Shown here: positions 16,488 through 23,755 of the stretch, piece after piece
Layout of the letters: each line of letters begins with the position of its first letter
Position numbering within the stretch: the stretch's first letter is position 1
Assembly: GCA_020442475.1 (NCBI GenBank)
Contig: JAGRKA010000009.1
Location: 1-56,475 of the forward strand
Origin: Alphaproteobacteria bacterium
GTDB taxonomy: Bacteria > Pseudomonadota > Alphaproteobacteria > Micavibrionales > Micavibrionaceae
DNA: 56,475 bases
Direction: 5' to 3'
The notes under the pieces: generated by a model
Databases searched by the model: none
What the model saw: only the letters and a program-made list of their open reading frames with translations
What the model was told of the DNA's origin: nothing
Translations under genes and position numbers: made by a program

Positions 16488-18110
16488 TTACTGTGCCGCA
16501 ACACGGCCTTCTAAAAGCCTGATTTGCTCTTCGTAGCGTAAGCGCTGAAGCTCTTTATCTTCCTGAGCCTCTTTCAATTGCTGCTCGAGCGCAGAAAGAC
16601 GGCCAAGCTGGGCCTCGTCTGTTACGCGCGGGTCAAACAACATGGATTCCAATTCTTTTTTCTCCACATCGCACTGCGCGCGTTCTTTCTGGATTTGCTG
16701 CCCAAGCCGCTTAATCTGACGCTCAGCTTCATTAAACTGCATGGTGGCCTGCTCAAGATTCCAGTTTTCGGAAGAGATGCTCAGCCGCTCATGCTCAGAC
16801 TCTTTCAAGGCGCTCTCCAGCTCATCATTCAAGGCAGCATTTTCCGTTTTCAATTTTTGCAGTTCATCTTCGAGCCGCGAAATTGTCTCCCCATAGCCTC
16901 CGGGAACACCTGCAGGCTCAACACGGTCGAGTGTCTCGGATGTGAGGTCCAGCTCTGCCTTTGCAACTTCGCGGTTAATTTTCATTTCCGGTGTCTTATA
17001 GCGGACAGGTTCCGCAGATTTCACAGGAGGTACGGCCTTTACATCTTCTAAAGGCCGGCCATTTGTCGATTCAGACATGTCTGCCTGATCCGTATCCATT
17101 TCTCTATCAATAGGTGAAAGCGTATCAAGCGCAGCAACCTTTTCATTTTTCTCGACAGGCATAGCTTGCGGATCTGTAGGCGCCGGCAACAGACTTTCAT
17201 TTTCTCCGGCAGGGGGCATAGCCAGCATTTTCCGTGAAGAAGAGGGACGCTCGTCTATAGCAATGATATCCGGATTATTGGCAATGTCCTCAGCCAATTG
17301 TTCCGAAAGGCGCTTCCGGGAAGAGGGTGCGGCATCGGTGGAGGGCACTGCTGTACCAGATTTGGCCTCCGCACCGATCGGAGCCAAAGCTGCCATGTCC
17401 GGTTCCGGAACACCCGGCAATTCAGGCAGGACCTCCTGAATCGGAACATTTTGAGTTTCAGCCTGCTCATAGGCGATGGACTCATTCATCCTGAAGATTT
17501 CGGCCTCCGGTGCCGGCGAGGGTGTTATGCCTGAACCCGCATCCGCTGTTTGAGGCGCCGCTGTCTTCGCTGCCGGTGCGGCATTGAAAGGCCCGCCCGC
17601 CATGCAGCGTTCAAAATTCTTGGCTGCTGCGGCAAAGCCGGTCAGGTAAAAGCGGAAATGGTTTTCTTCGATCTTCATATCCAGAACAGGCGACTGGCTC
17701 AGCGCCTTGTAGAAATCCTTCTGCCCCTTCAGGCGGATACTCAAAGTGCTCTGCTGGGCCGCTTCCGCGCTCAGCATTTTGCTTTCCACGCCGGGAACGC
17801 TCAGGGACACGTCATAGGTTTTTCCTGTTTCAAACACATTTTGCCGGAAATCGACATTCAGGGTTTCAACCCAGTTTCCCGAACCGTCAAAGCGCATGAT
17901 GTAGTGATTGTTGAATTCGCTTTGGACAAAGCACTGTGCCGCTCCGCCTGCCGCCGTTACGCCGGGGGTGGAACCGGATGTCCAAGCCTGTACGGGATAA
18001 AAAGAAATCTCCGGCTCTGTCGCCGATGCTGCACCGCTTGCCATGGAAACTAAAAGAGCTGCGCCTGCCGCAGCCTTAAGAAGAGAGTATCTGAAACCTG
18101 TTCGTGCCAT
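16488..18110 (-). CDS. Secreted protein with unknown N-domain, disordered linker and C-terminal coiled coil
   Basis: A 540-residue exported protein. ATG at 18110 with AGGCG upstream starts a signal peptide (FRYSLLKAAAGAALLVSMAS, cleavage near AASA). Residues about 35-175 form a compact domain with two Cys (AAQCFVQSEFNNHYIMRFDG; NFERCMAGGPFN) that I cannot name; its 'measure of response' layout recalls invasion-associated-B-like periplasmic domains, but weakly. Residues 175-410 are Ala/Pro/Glu-rich and probably disordered. Residues about 415-540 are a long heptad-rich coiled coil (SRLEDELQKLKTENAALNDE; EAERQIKRLGQQIQKERAQC). It is transcribed alone. The architecture suggests a periplasmic scaffold or envelope-spanning tether; the function is not established. 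Confidence 0.75.
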   Translation of the reverse strand: MARTGFRYSLLKAAAGAALLVSMASGAASATEPEISFYPVQAWTSGSTPGVTAAGGAAQCFVQSEFNNHYIMRFDGSGNWVETLNVDFRQNVFETGKTYDVSLSVPGVESKMLSAEAAQQSTLSIRLKGQKDFYKALSQSPVLDMKIEENHFRFYLTGFAAAAKNFERCMAGGPFNAAPAAKTAAPQTADAGSGITPSPAPEAEIFRMNESIAYEQAETQNVPIQEVLPELPGVPEPDMAALAPIGAEAKSGTAVPSTDAAPSSRKRLSEQLAEDIANNPDIIAIDERPSSSRKMLAMPPAGENESLLPAPTDPQAMPVEKNEKVAALDTLSPIDREMDTDQADMSESTNGRPLEDVKAVPPVKSAEPVRYKTPEMKINREVAKAELDLTSETLDRVEPAGVPGGYGETISRLEDELQKLKTENAALNDELESALKESEHERLSISSENWNLEQATMQFNEAERQIKRLGQQIQKERAQCDVEKKELESMLFDPRVTDEAQLGRLSALEQQLKEAQEDKELQRLRYEEQIRLLEGRVAAQ

Positions 18111-18314
18111 AATCGCCTGTCCCGAAATATGATAAATCCCGCATGCGAGTCGCGGGCGCCCTCCACACACTAACATTGTGGCCCGGCCCGTCAATCCCTT
18201 TTAACCCTTCAAAAGCATCAGAAAAACGATGTTATAGGCCTGTGCCCCCTTTTCTAAATCAGCTTATCGGGTAAAATGAAGCTGTTACACAGCGAATCAG
18301 TTTTTGGAGGCCTT

Positions 18315-18617
18315 ATGTCCCTGGACGACATCACGAAAAATATTCAGCAAAAAATGGCGATGGCTGCGGGCCTTCAAGCCAAAGTTAAGTTCGATTTCGG
18401 TGATGACGGGCTGGTTTTTGTCGATACGACCCAAAATCCACCCCTGATTTCCCATGATGACGGCGATGCTGACACTGTTCTGGCCTGCTCAATCGATACT
18501 TTTCAGAAATTAATGAACGGAACGCAGGACCCTAATATCGCCTTTATGACCGGTAAGCTCAAAATCAAGGGCAATATGGGATTGGCCATGAAACTGAACA
18601 GCATTCTTGAGGATTAG
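18315..18617 (+). CDS. SCP2 sterol-binding-domain protein
   Basis: A 100-residue stand-alone SCP2 (sterol carrier protein-2-like) domain. ATG at 18315 has GGAGG four to five bases upstream. Family features include AKVKFDFGDDGLVFVDTTQN, DTVLACSIDTFQKLMNGTQD, and the closing PNIAFMTGKLKIKGNMGLAM segment that lines the lipid tunnel. These small bacterial proteins bind fatty acyl or sterol-like ligands in the cytoplasm. The rhomboid gene follows nine bases later on the same strand, so the two are probably co-transcribed. The gap upstream to the secreted coiled-coil gene is a divergent promoter region of about 200 bases with no clear hexamers noted. Confidence 0.9.
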   Translation: MSLDDITKNIQQKMAMAAGLQAKVKFDFGDDGLVFVDTTQNPPLISHDDGDADTVLACSIDTFQKLMNGTQDPNIAFMTGKLKIKGNMGLAMKLNSILED

Positions 18618-18626
18618 CGTTTCAAC

Positions 18627-19421
18627 ATGAGCGGTAAAAAGCTGAACGGATCGGGAAAAGGTACGGACGGGAAAAATTCTCCACCCCCCGGTGTTATCGA
18701 ATTCCCGTCTTCGGCAGAGCGTGCCCGGCGGCGCAAAGAACAAGAAGAAGACGAGAAAAGGATTCGCGCCGAATACAGAGCTGCTCAAAAGGCTGCAACG
18801 GGACCGCTTTTCAATATCGGGAATATTCCGCCCTTCGCCCGGTTTTTTTGTGCCGCGATCATTGTCGCGCACGTGATTCTGTTCGTTTTTCTGGATGCGG
18901 GGGAGCGGCTTAAAATTCTGTACGATCTCGGCTTTATTCCAGGCGCCTTTACCGGCACCTATGAAGGGCACTGGACGAACTGGCTCTCTCCGTTCACCCA
19001 CATGCTGATTCACGGCGGCTGGATGCATATGGCGATTAACGCACTGATGGGGCTGGCGCTGTGCACTTTCTTCGAGCGGCATTTCGGGACGCGTACAGCA
19101 GTTTTGTTCGTTCTACTCTGCGGCCTGAGCGGCGCACTTATCTATTTTGTGCTTAACCCGTTTACCACGGCCCCGGTTATAGGTGCCTCCGGTGCGACAA
19201 GCGGCCTTTTTGCCGCCGTACTTTTGTTGCTCTCACAAAATGGACAAATGGGCCAGATTGGACGGAAAGGCCCTTGGCCTATAATTGCAATCTGGGCGGT
19301 TCTCATGACGCTGATCGGCCTGATAGGCGGCGGCGGAATCGCCTGGCAAGCGCATCTGGGCGGCTTTTTGGCCGGGGCAGGCCTGACAGCTTTGATGCTG
19401 AAAGGAAAGTTAAAGCTTTGA
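18627..19421 (+). CDS. Rhomboid-family intramembrane serine protease
   Basis: A 264-residue membrane protease that cuts within transmembrane helices. A charged cytoplasmic N-tail (residues 1-55, with ERARRRKEQEEDEKRIRAEY) precedes six membrane segments. The catalytic serine is Ser188 in IGASGATSGLF and the catalytic histidine is His243 in WQAHLGGFLAGAGLTA. The oxyanion/loop L1 region NWLSPFTHMLIHGGWMHMAI carries the expected His-His-x-Asn-like features (HGGWMHMAIN). ATG at 18627 follows the SCP2 gene by nine bases. Substrate is unknown. It is followed after 12 bases by an AT-rich orphan gene on the same strand. Confidence 0.93.
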   Translation: MSGKKLNGSGKGTDGKNSPPPGVIEFPSSAERARRRKEQEEDEKRIRAEYRAAQKAATGPLFNIGNIPPFARFFCAAIIVAHVILFVFLDAGERLKILYDLGFIPGAFTGTYEGHWTNWLSPFTHMLIHGGWMHMAINALMGLALCTFFERHFGTRTAVLFVLLCGLSGALIYFVLNPFTTAPVIGASGATSGLFAAVLLLLSQNGQMGQIGRKGPWPIIAIWAVLMTLIGLIGGGGIAWQAHLGGFLAGAGLTALMLKGKLKL

Positions 19422-19433
19422 TAAGAGCTGGTT

Positions 19434-20060
19434 ATGCTTGATGATAATAAAACAATTGTAACTCCTCTTGTTTCTGCGGCTTTTTTACAAGCCTTTCATC
19501 AGTATCCTGAACAGCATAAGAAATGGATAAATATATCTTTCAAATTAGGCAGTAAGCTGCCTAATTCCTCATTATTACAATCTATGCAAGACGCAGGCCA
19601 CTTAGATCTTTTGTTAAGGTGTATGGAAAAAGAGCTTTCAGAAAACGCATGCAGCGAAGATTTTTATTTATTTTCTCACCTCCTTTTTCTTTCAGAGCTT
19701 TGGATCGGTCATGTATATGAAATTATTCGGGTTACAAAGGAACGGAAACTTATACCTAAAAGTCTAGATTTTGAAGCATTAGCACATGATTTTCGCCTTC
19801 TACGTATACCAATTGAAAAGCATGAAATTGCTCAAGATAACCAGTTAAGAGGGGAGCTTTTTCTAGAAAAAACCCCTCCTAAAACAAGTGACCGCCCTCA
19901 GAGATACTCTAAAGATGACATTAAACGTGGTTACAAAATGGTAAAAAGGGTTTCAGAGACTGGTTCTGCCATGTGGCTTACAATTGATATTAAGAATCAA
20001 CAATCTCGGTGGATTGAGCGGTTGAGTTTATCTGAAAAAATTTTAACCCTCAATTTTTAG
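19434..20060 (+). CDS. AT-rich hypothetical protein, possibly transferred
   Basis: A 208-residue protein I do not recognise. Codon use is markedly AT-rich compared with both neighbours (many AAA, TTT, ATT, TTA codons), suggesting recent acquisition. There is no signal peptide or membrane segment. It is predicted mostly helical, with a hydrophobic middle (EDFYLFSHLLFLSELWIGHV) and a basic stretch near residue 160 (RYSKDDIKRGYKMVKRVSET). ATG at 19434 has AAGAG seven bases upstream and lies 12 bases after the rhomboid gene. An AT-rich hairpin with a short T run follows the stop. Its start near the upstream operon and its own terminator are what one expects of a cargo gene inserted at the end of an operon. 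Confidence 0.65.
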   Translation: MLDDNKTIVTPLVSAAFLQAFHQYPEQHKKWINISFKLGSKLPNSSLLQSMQDAGHLDLLLRCMEKELSENACSEDFYLFSHLLFLSELWIGHVYEIIRVTKERKLIPKSLDFEALAHDFRLLRIPIEKHEIAQDNQLRGELFLEKTPPKTSDRPQRYSKDDIKRGYKMVKRVSETGSAMWLTIDIKNQQSRWIERLSLSEKILTLNF

Positions 20061-20062
20061 AC

Positions 20063-20083
20063 AAAGATATAAAATATCTTTTT
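20063..20083 (+). terminator. AT-rich hairpin after the 19434 gene
   Basis: AAAGATAT (20063-20070) and ATATCTTT (20074-20081) form an 8-bp stem with a 3-base loop, running into TT. Weak by base composition but correctly placed three bases after the stop. Confidence 0.4.
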
Positions 20084-20110
20084 GCCTCAGATTGGCCAAC
20101 AGCTTTATCA

Positions 20111-20746
20111 TTAGCGTTTTTTCCCCTGTTTCAGCAAAACTCGGATATGCGGCATACCGGTTTTCTCCTCATATTTCTCGTAATATTGTTGATGATAATC
20201 CTCACCTTTCCAGAAAGTTCCAGCCGGCTCGATCGTTGTCGTAATCTGTTTTTTAAACATTTTGTTCATCTCAAGATAGTCGATCATATCCTGCGCAGCC
20301 TTTTTCTGCGCTTCGTCATGATAATAAACGACCGACCGGTATTGCGGGCCAAGATCAACGCCCTGACCATCTATCTGCGTCGGATCATGTGCCTTGGTAA
20401 AGAAAAATTCCAGCAAATCACGATAGCTGACTTTCGCGGGATCGAACGTGACCTCAACGGCCTCAGCATGGCCGGTTGTTCCAGTCGTAACATCCCGGTA
20501 AGAGGGCGCGTCCAGATCTCCGCCCGTATAGCCGACCCGCGTATATAGCACACCGTTCAGCGCCCTGAATTCGCTTTCAAGGCACCAAAAACAGCCGCCT
20601 GCGAATGTCGCAACAGGATAGTTTTCCGGCTTTTTATCCATCAGATCGGCTCCTTTCATCATGGCGGCCTGCGGTGCAGATAAGGCCAGTACGGCCAAAA
20701 CCGTACCTGTAACAACCAATAATATGGCGTTCCTGAAAAATCTCAT
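20111..20746 (-). CDS. msrA: Peptide-methionine (S)-S-oxide reductase, exported/membrane-anchored
   Basis: A 211-residue MsrA that reduces methionine-S-sulfoxide in proteins. The catalytic Cys52 is in FAGGCFWCLESEF; GYTGGDLDAPSYRDVTTGTT, GHAEAVEVTFDP and GPQYRSVVYYHDEAQ are standard. ATG at 20746 has a near-perfect AAGGAGGTG seven bases upstream. Residues 6-28 form a hydrophobic export or anchor segment (AILLVVTGTVLAVLALSAPQ), so the enzyme probably works in the periplasm, unlike the usual cytoplasmic form. There is no C-terminal recycling Cys pair. It is divergent from ampD, with 61 bases between the two start codons. No msrB is adjacent. Confidence 0.93.
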   Translation of the reverse strand: MRFFRNAILLVVTGTVLAVLALSAPQAAMMKGADLMDKKPENYPVATFAGGCFWCLESEFRALNGVLYTRVGYTGGDLDAPSYRDVTTGTTGHAEAVEVTFDPAKVSYRDLLEFFFTKAHDPTQIDGQGVDLGPQYRSVVYYHDEAQKKAAQDMIDYLEMNKMFKKQITTTIEPAGTFWKGEDYHQQYYEKYEEKTGMPHIRVLLKQGKKR

Positions 20747-20807
20747 AGCGCAGCACCTCCTTAAGCTTTTATTCGGCTCCGGGCAAAAAAATGTTACAAA
20801 GGAAGAT

Positions 20808-21545
20808 ATGAAGAAAGATACGACAACATATTCTCCTAATTTTGATGAACGGGCGAACGGGCAGTCCCCATCCATTGTGTTGCTCCATTATACGGGCATG
20901 CGCACAGCCTGTGAAGCGCTGGAGCGGCTTTGTGACCCGAACGCCAAGGTCAGCGCACACTATGTCGTAGATGAGGATGGACACGTACGGGCGCTTGTCG
21001 TGGAGGATAAGCGCGCCTGGCATGCCGGCCTGTCCTTCTGGGGCGGTGAAAGAGACATCAATTCGGCCTCGATAGGCATTGAAATCGTTAATCCGGGACA
21101 TGAATTTGGCTACCGGGTTTTTCCGCAGGCGCAGATTGACGCCGTGATTGCTCTTTGCGCAGATATCAAGGCCCGCCAAAATATACCGACCGATCGGTTT
21201 CTTGCACATTCTGATGTATCTCCGGCCCGAAAAACCGATCCCGGTGAGCTTTTTCCTTGGGAAGAACTTGCTGCAAAAGGGTTTGGTCTCTGGCCCTCCG
21301 CGCAAGAACGAGAGGAAGACAAGCAGGCTGCCTCCGAATTATGTGCGGACCCAGAGGTTTTTAAGAGCGCTCTAGTAAAATTTGGGTATGATCCGGATGT
21401 ACGAGCAGATATCCTGACAACTGCCTTTCACCGGCATTTCTGTCCGGACAAAATCCTGCAAGGCGCTTCGCCTCATGTTCCAAATGAGGATAGTGCCGTA
21501 CGTCTTTTATCGCTCCTGCGGCAAAAGGGCGTACGTACGGCTTGA
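20808..21545 (+). CDS. N-acetylmuramoyl-L-alanine amidase (AmpD-like)
   Basis: A 245-residue zinc amidase of the amidase_2 fold that cleaves the lactyl-amide bond in anhydro-muropeptides. The zinc ligands are visible in SIVLLHYTGM (His), RAWHAGLSFWGG nearby, and FLAHSDVSPARKTDPGELFP (His...Asp/Lys). After the catalytic domain, residues 165-245 resemble a small peptidoglycan-binding-like helical domain. There is no signal peptide, so it acts in the cytoplasm on imported muropeptides. ATG at 20808 has AAAGGAAG upstream. It fits with AmgK and MurU in this window as a cell-wall recycling route. Its stop codon overlaps the -35 of the rnpB promoter. Confidence 0.9.
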   Translation: MKKDTTTYSPNFDERANGQSPSIVLLHYTGMRTACEALERLCDPNAKVSAHYVVDEDGHVRALVVEDKRAWHAGLSFWGGERDINSASIGIEIVNPGHEFGYRVFPQAQIDAVIALCADIKARQNIPTDRFLAHSDVSPARKTDPGELFPWEELAAKGFGLWPSAQEREEDKQAASELCADPEVFKSALVKFGYDPDVRADILTTAFHRHFCPDKILQGASPHVPNEDSAVRLLSLLRQKGVRTA

Positions 21546-21570
21546 AAAAACCTGAAAATCAAGGCATAGT
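21542..21570 (+). promoter_or_regulatory. Candidate rnpB promoter
   Basis: TTGAAA (21542-21547) and CATAGT (21565-21570) are 17 bases apart and place the start of transcription close to 21578-21580, where the first strand of the RNase P terminal stem begins. The -35 overlaps the ampD stop codon. Confidence 0.5.
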
Positions 21571-21579
21571 GCCGCCATA

Positions 21580-21991
<412 letters not shown>

Positions 21992-22014
21992 TATTTTTTC
22001 TACAATAAAAGCGC

Positions 22015-22443
22015 TTACTCGAAACACAGCGCTTTGGTGTCAGTCCCGCCTTCCGGTTTGAAATGACCCTGAATAACGATCTCACCTTGATCGATCCGGG
22101 TCCGGCAGGAGAAGATCGGCACCAGCGTCCGCAAGGTCAGCTCAAGCTTCCGGCCCGGCCAGAACGGCCCGTAAGAGCAAAATTCCGCCCGGTCGGTCGG
22201 GTACCCTGTTTCAGGATTGGTAGACCCGGCCTCAAGCAGCTTGAAGTTGGAACGGTGACGGGCTCTGATCCCATCGTCACGCGTATAATAATCGGTCGAA
22301 AAGCTGCCATAAACGCTGTAAGGCGCCTCGTTGCGCAGGACGAAGCAAATCGGGTCCTGCACGATATCCAGATTTTCGTTCTGGGCGCGAGCAAGGAGCG
22401 GAAAAACCAGCATAAACATCAGCGCGAAGATAAAAATTCTCAT
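22015..22443 (-). CDS. Small secreted protein, unknown
   Basis: A 142-residue exported protein. Residues 1-20 are a clear signal peptide (MRIFIFALMFMLVFPLLARA, cleavage before QNENLD). The mature part has four Cys (DPICFVLRNEAPYS, AEFCSYGPFWPG, PIFSCRTRIDQ, KALCFE at the very end), likely forming two disulfides in the periplasm, and a beta-rich look. I have a general memory of similar proteins in alphaproteobacteria but cannot name a family. ATG at 22443; upstream is the 113-base divergent gap to tsaE. It converges on rnpB with 23 bases between. Confidence 0.75.
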   Translation of the reverse strand: MRIFIFALMFMLVFPLLARAQNENLDIVQDPICFVLRNEAPYSVYGSFSTDYYTRDDGIRARHRSNFKLLEAGSTNPETGYPTDRAEFCSYGPFWPGRKLELTLRTLVPIFSCRTRIDQGEIVIQGHFKPEGGTDTKALCFE

Positions 22444-22556
22444 TTCTTTATTATATCAGAGCGTACGCTCAAGAGATAGGGGAAGCGATTGTGCGGCGCG
22501 TTGAAAGCTGTTGCGCGCTCTTGAGCTTTCGCCTGCGCTGACTGTATAGTCGGGCT

Positions 22557-23000
22557 ATGGAGACGGACATCGAGATTGAAAACGAACAGGCGATGGAGGC
22601 GGCTGCGCAGCGCCTTGCAGGCTACCTTGAAAACGGCGATATTGTGCTTTTACACGGGCCGCTGGGTGCGGGAAAAAGTGTTTTCGCCCGCGCCCTTATC
22701 CGTACGCTTTCGGGCGACCCGGCTCTCGAAGTGCCCAGCCCTACTTTTACGCTCGTCCAATATTACGAAAGCGAAAAAGGCCCGCTCTGGCACTATGACC
22801 TTTACCGGATCGAGGATTATGAAGAGATTTTACCTCTCGGCTGGGAGGACTCTCTGGCCGATGGAATTACGATCGTGGAGTGGCCGGAGCGGCTTGGCCC
22901 CCTGAAACCTCTTCATGCTCTGGACATTCATATTCACCCGGTTCAGGATAAACCGGAAAAACGGATTCTCCGTATGGATAGTGACAGGCTGTCTGTATAA
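22557..23000 (+). CDS. tsaE: tRNA threonylcarbamoyladenosine biosynthesis ATPase TsaE
   Basis: A 147-residue P-loop ATPase that works with TsaB and TsaD to make t6A37 in tRNAs reading ANN codons. The Walker A is HGPLGAGKSVFARALIR (Gly34-Ser41). VPSPTFTLVQYYES carries the switch-like Thr, followed by HYDLYRIEDYEEILPLGWED and TIVEWPERLG, both hallmarks of TsaE. ATG at 22557. It heads the run tsaE–murU–addB–addA–trxA. The alphaproteobacterial order normally has amgK between tsaE and murU; here only 11 bases separate them. Confidence 0.95.
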   Translation: METDIEIENEQAMEAAAQRLAGYLENGDIVLLHGPLGAGKSVFARALIRTLSGDPALEVPSPTFTLVQYYESEKGPLWHYDLYRIEDYEEILPLGWEDSLADGITIVEWPERLGPLKPLHALDIHIHPVQDKPEKRILRMDSDRLSV

Positions 23001-23011
23001 AGGATGATAAG

Positions 23012-23755
23012 ATGAATGGACCTTCACAAGCTTTTGTTCTGGCGGCCGGCCTTGGAACGCGTATGCGGCCCCTGACCGATGAGCGCCCAAAGCCGCTGGT
23101 GGAGCTGGCCGGACGCTCGTTACTGGAACGTACGCTTGACCATCTTGAGGCGGCTTGCATTTCGGATGTTGTGATTAACACCCATTACAAGGCCGATCAG
23201 ATTGAAACGCGGCTAAAGGAGCGGACTGCGCCACAAATCAGCCTCTCATTCGAGCCTGAATTGCTGGAGACGGGCGGCGGAATCAAAAAGGCTTTACCTC
23301 ATTTCAATGGTGATTTTTTCGTGCTGGGTGGTGATGGATTCTGGGAGGATCGGCCCGATGCCGAAAACGGCAACGCGCTGCACGCGCTGGCACAGAGCTG
23401 GCGGCCCGAAGAGATGGATATCCTTATGCTTTTACAGCCTGTGGAGCGTATGGCCCTCACGCAGGGCATTGGAGATTATCATCTGGATGCCCAAGGCCGG
23501 GCCGTACGTGCGCACGACAAAAGCGGTGCGTACATGTTTACAGGTATGCGGATCAATAAGCCGGATATTTTCAACAATACGCCGGAAGGCCCCTTCTCTT
23601 ATCTGGATTTGATGGACGAGGCCCAGCGCAAAGGAAGACTCTACGGGCTGGTTTATCGAGGGGACTGGCATCATATCAGCACACCCGAAGATGTCGAACG
23701 CGTACAGGCCGCTATCCTTTCCCGCATGGCTGCCCCCAAACGGGCCATGCCATGA
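23012..23755 (+). CDS. murU: N-acetylmuramate-1-phosphate uridylyltransferase MurU
   Basis: A 247-residue nucleotidyltransferase that converts MurNAc-1-phosphate to UDP-MurNAc in peptidoglycan recycling, the step after AmgK. The nucleotide-binding signature LAAGLGTRMRPLTDERPKPL (residues 10-29) is followed by VVINTHYKADQIE, ETGGGIKKALPHF and FFVLGGDGFWED. The C-terminal part has GAYMFTGMRI, DLMDEAQRKGRLYGLVYRGD and WHHISTPEDVERVQ, as in MurU and related sugar-phosphate uridylyltransferases. ATG at 23012 follows AAGGAT. It overlaps addB by four bases. Assignment to MurU rather than a mannose-1-P guanylyltransferase rests on context (tsaE, addAB) and on amgK elsewhere in the window. Confidence 0.85.
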   Translation: MNGPSQAFVLAAGLGTRMRPLTDERPKPLVELAGRSLLERTLDHLEAACISDVVINTHYKADQIETRLKERTAPQISLSFEPELLETGGGIKKALPHFNGDFFVLGGDGFWEDRPDAENGNALHALAQSWRPEEMDILMLLQPVERMALTQGIGDYHLDAQGRAVRAHDKSGAYMFTGMRINKPDIFNNTPEGPFSYLDLMDEAQRKGRLYGLVYRGDWHHISTPEDVERVQAAILSRMAAPKRAMP

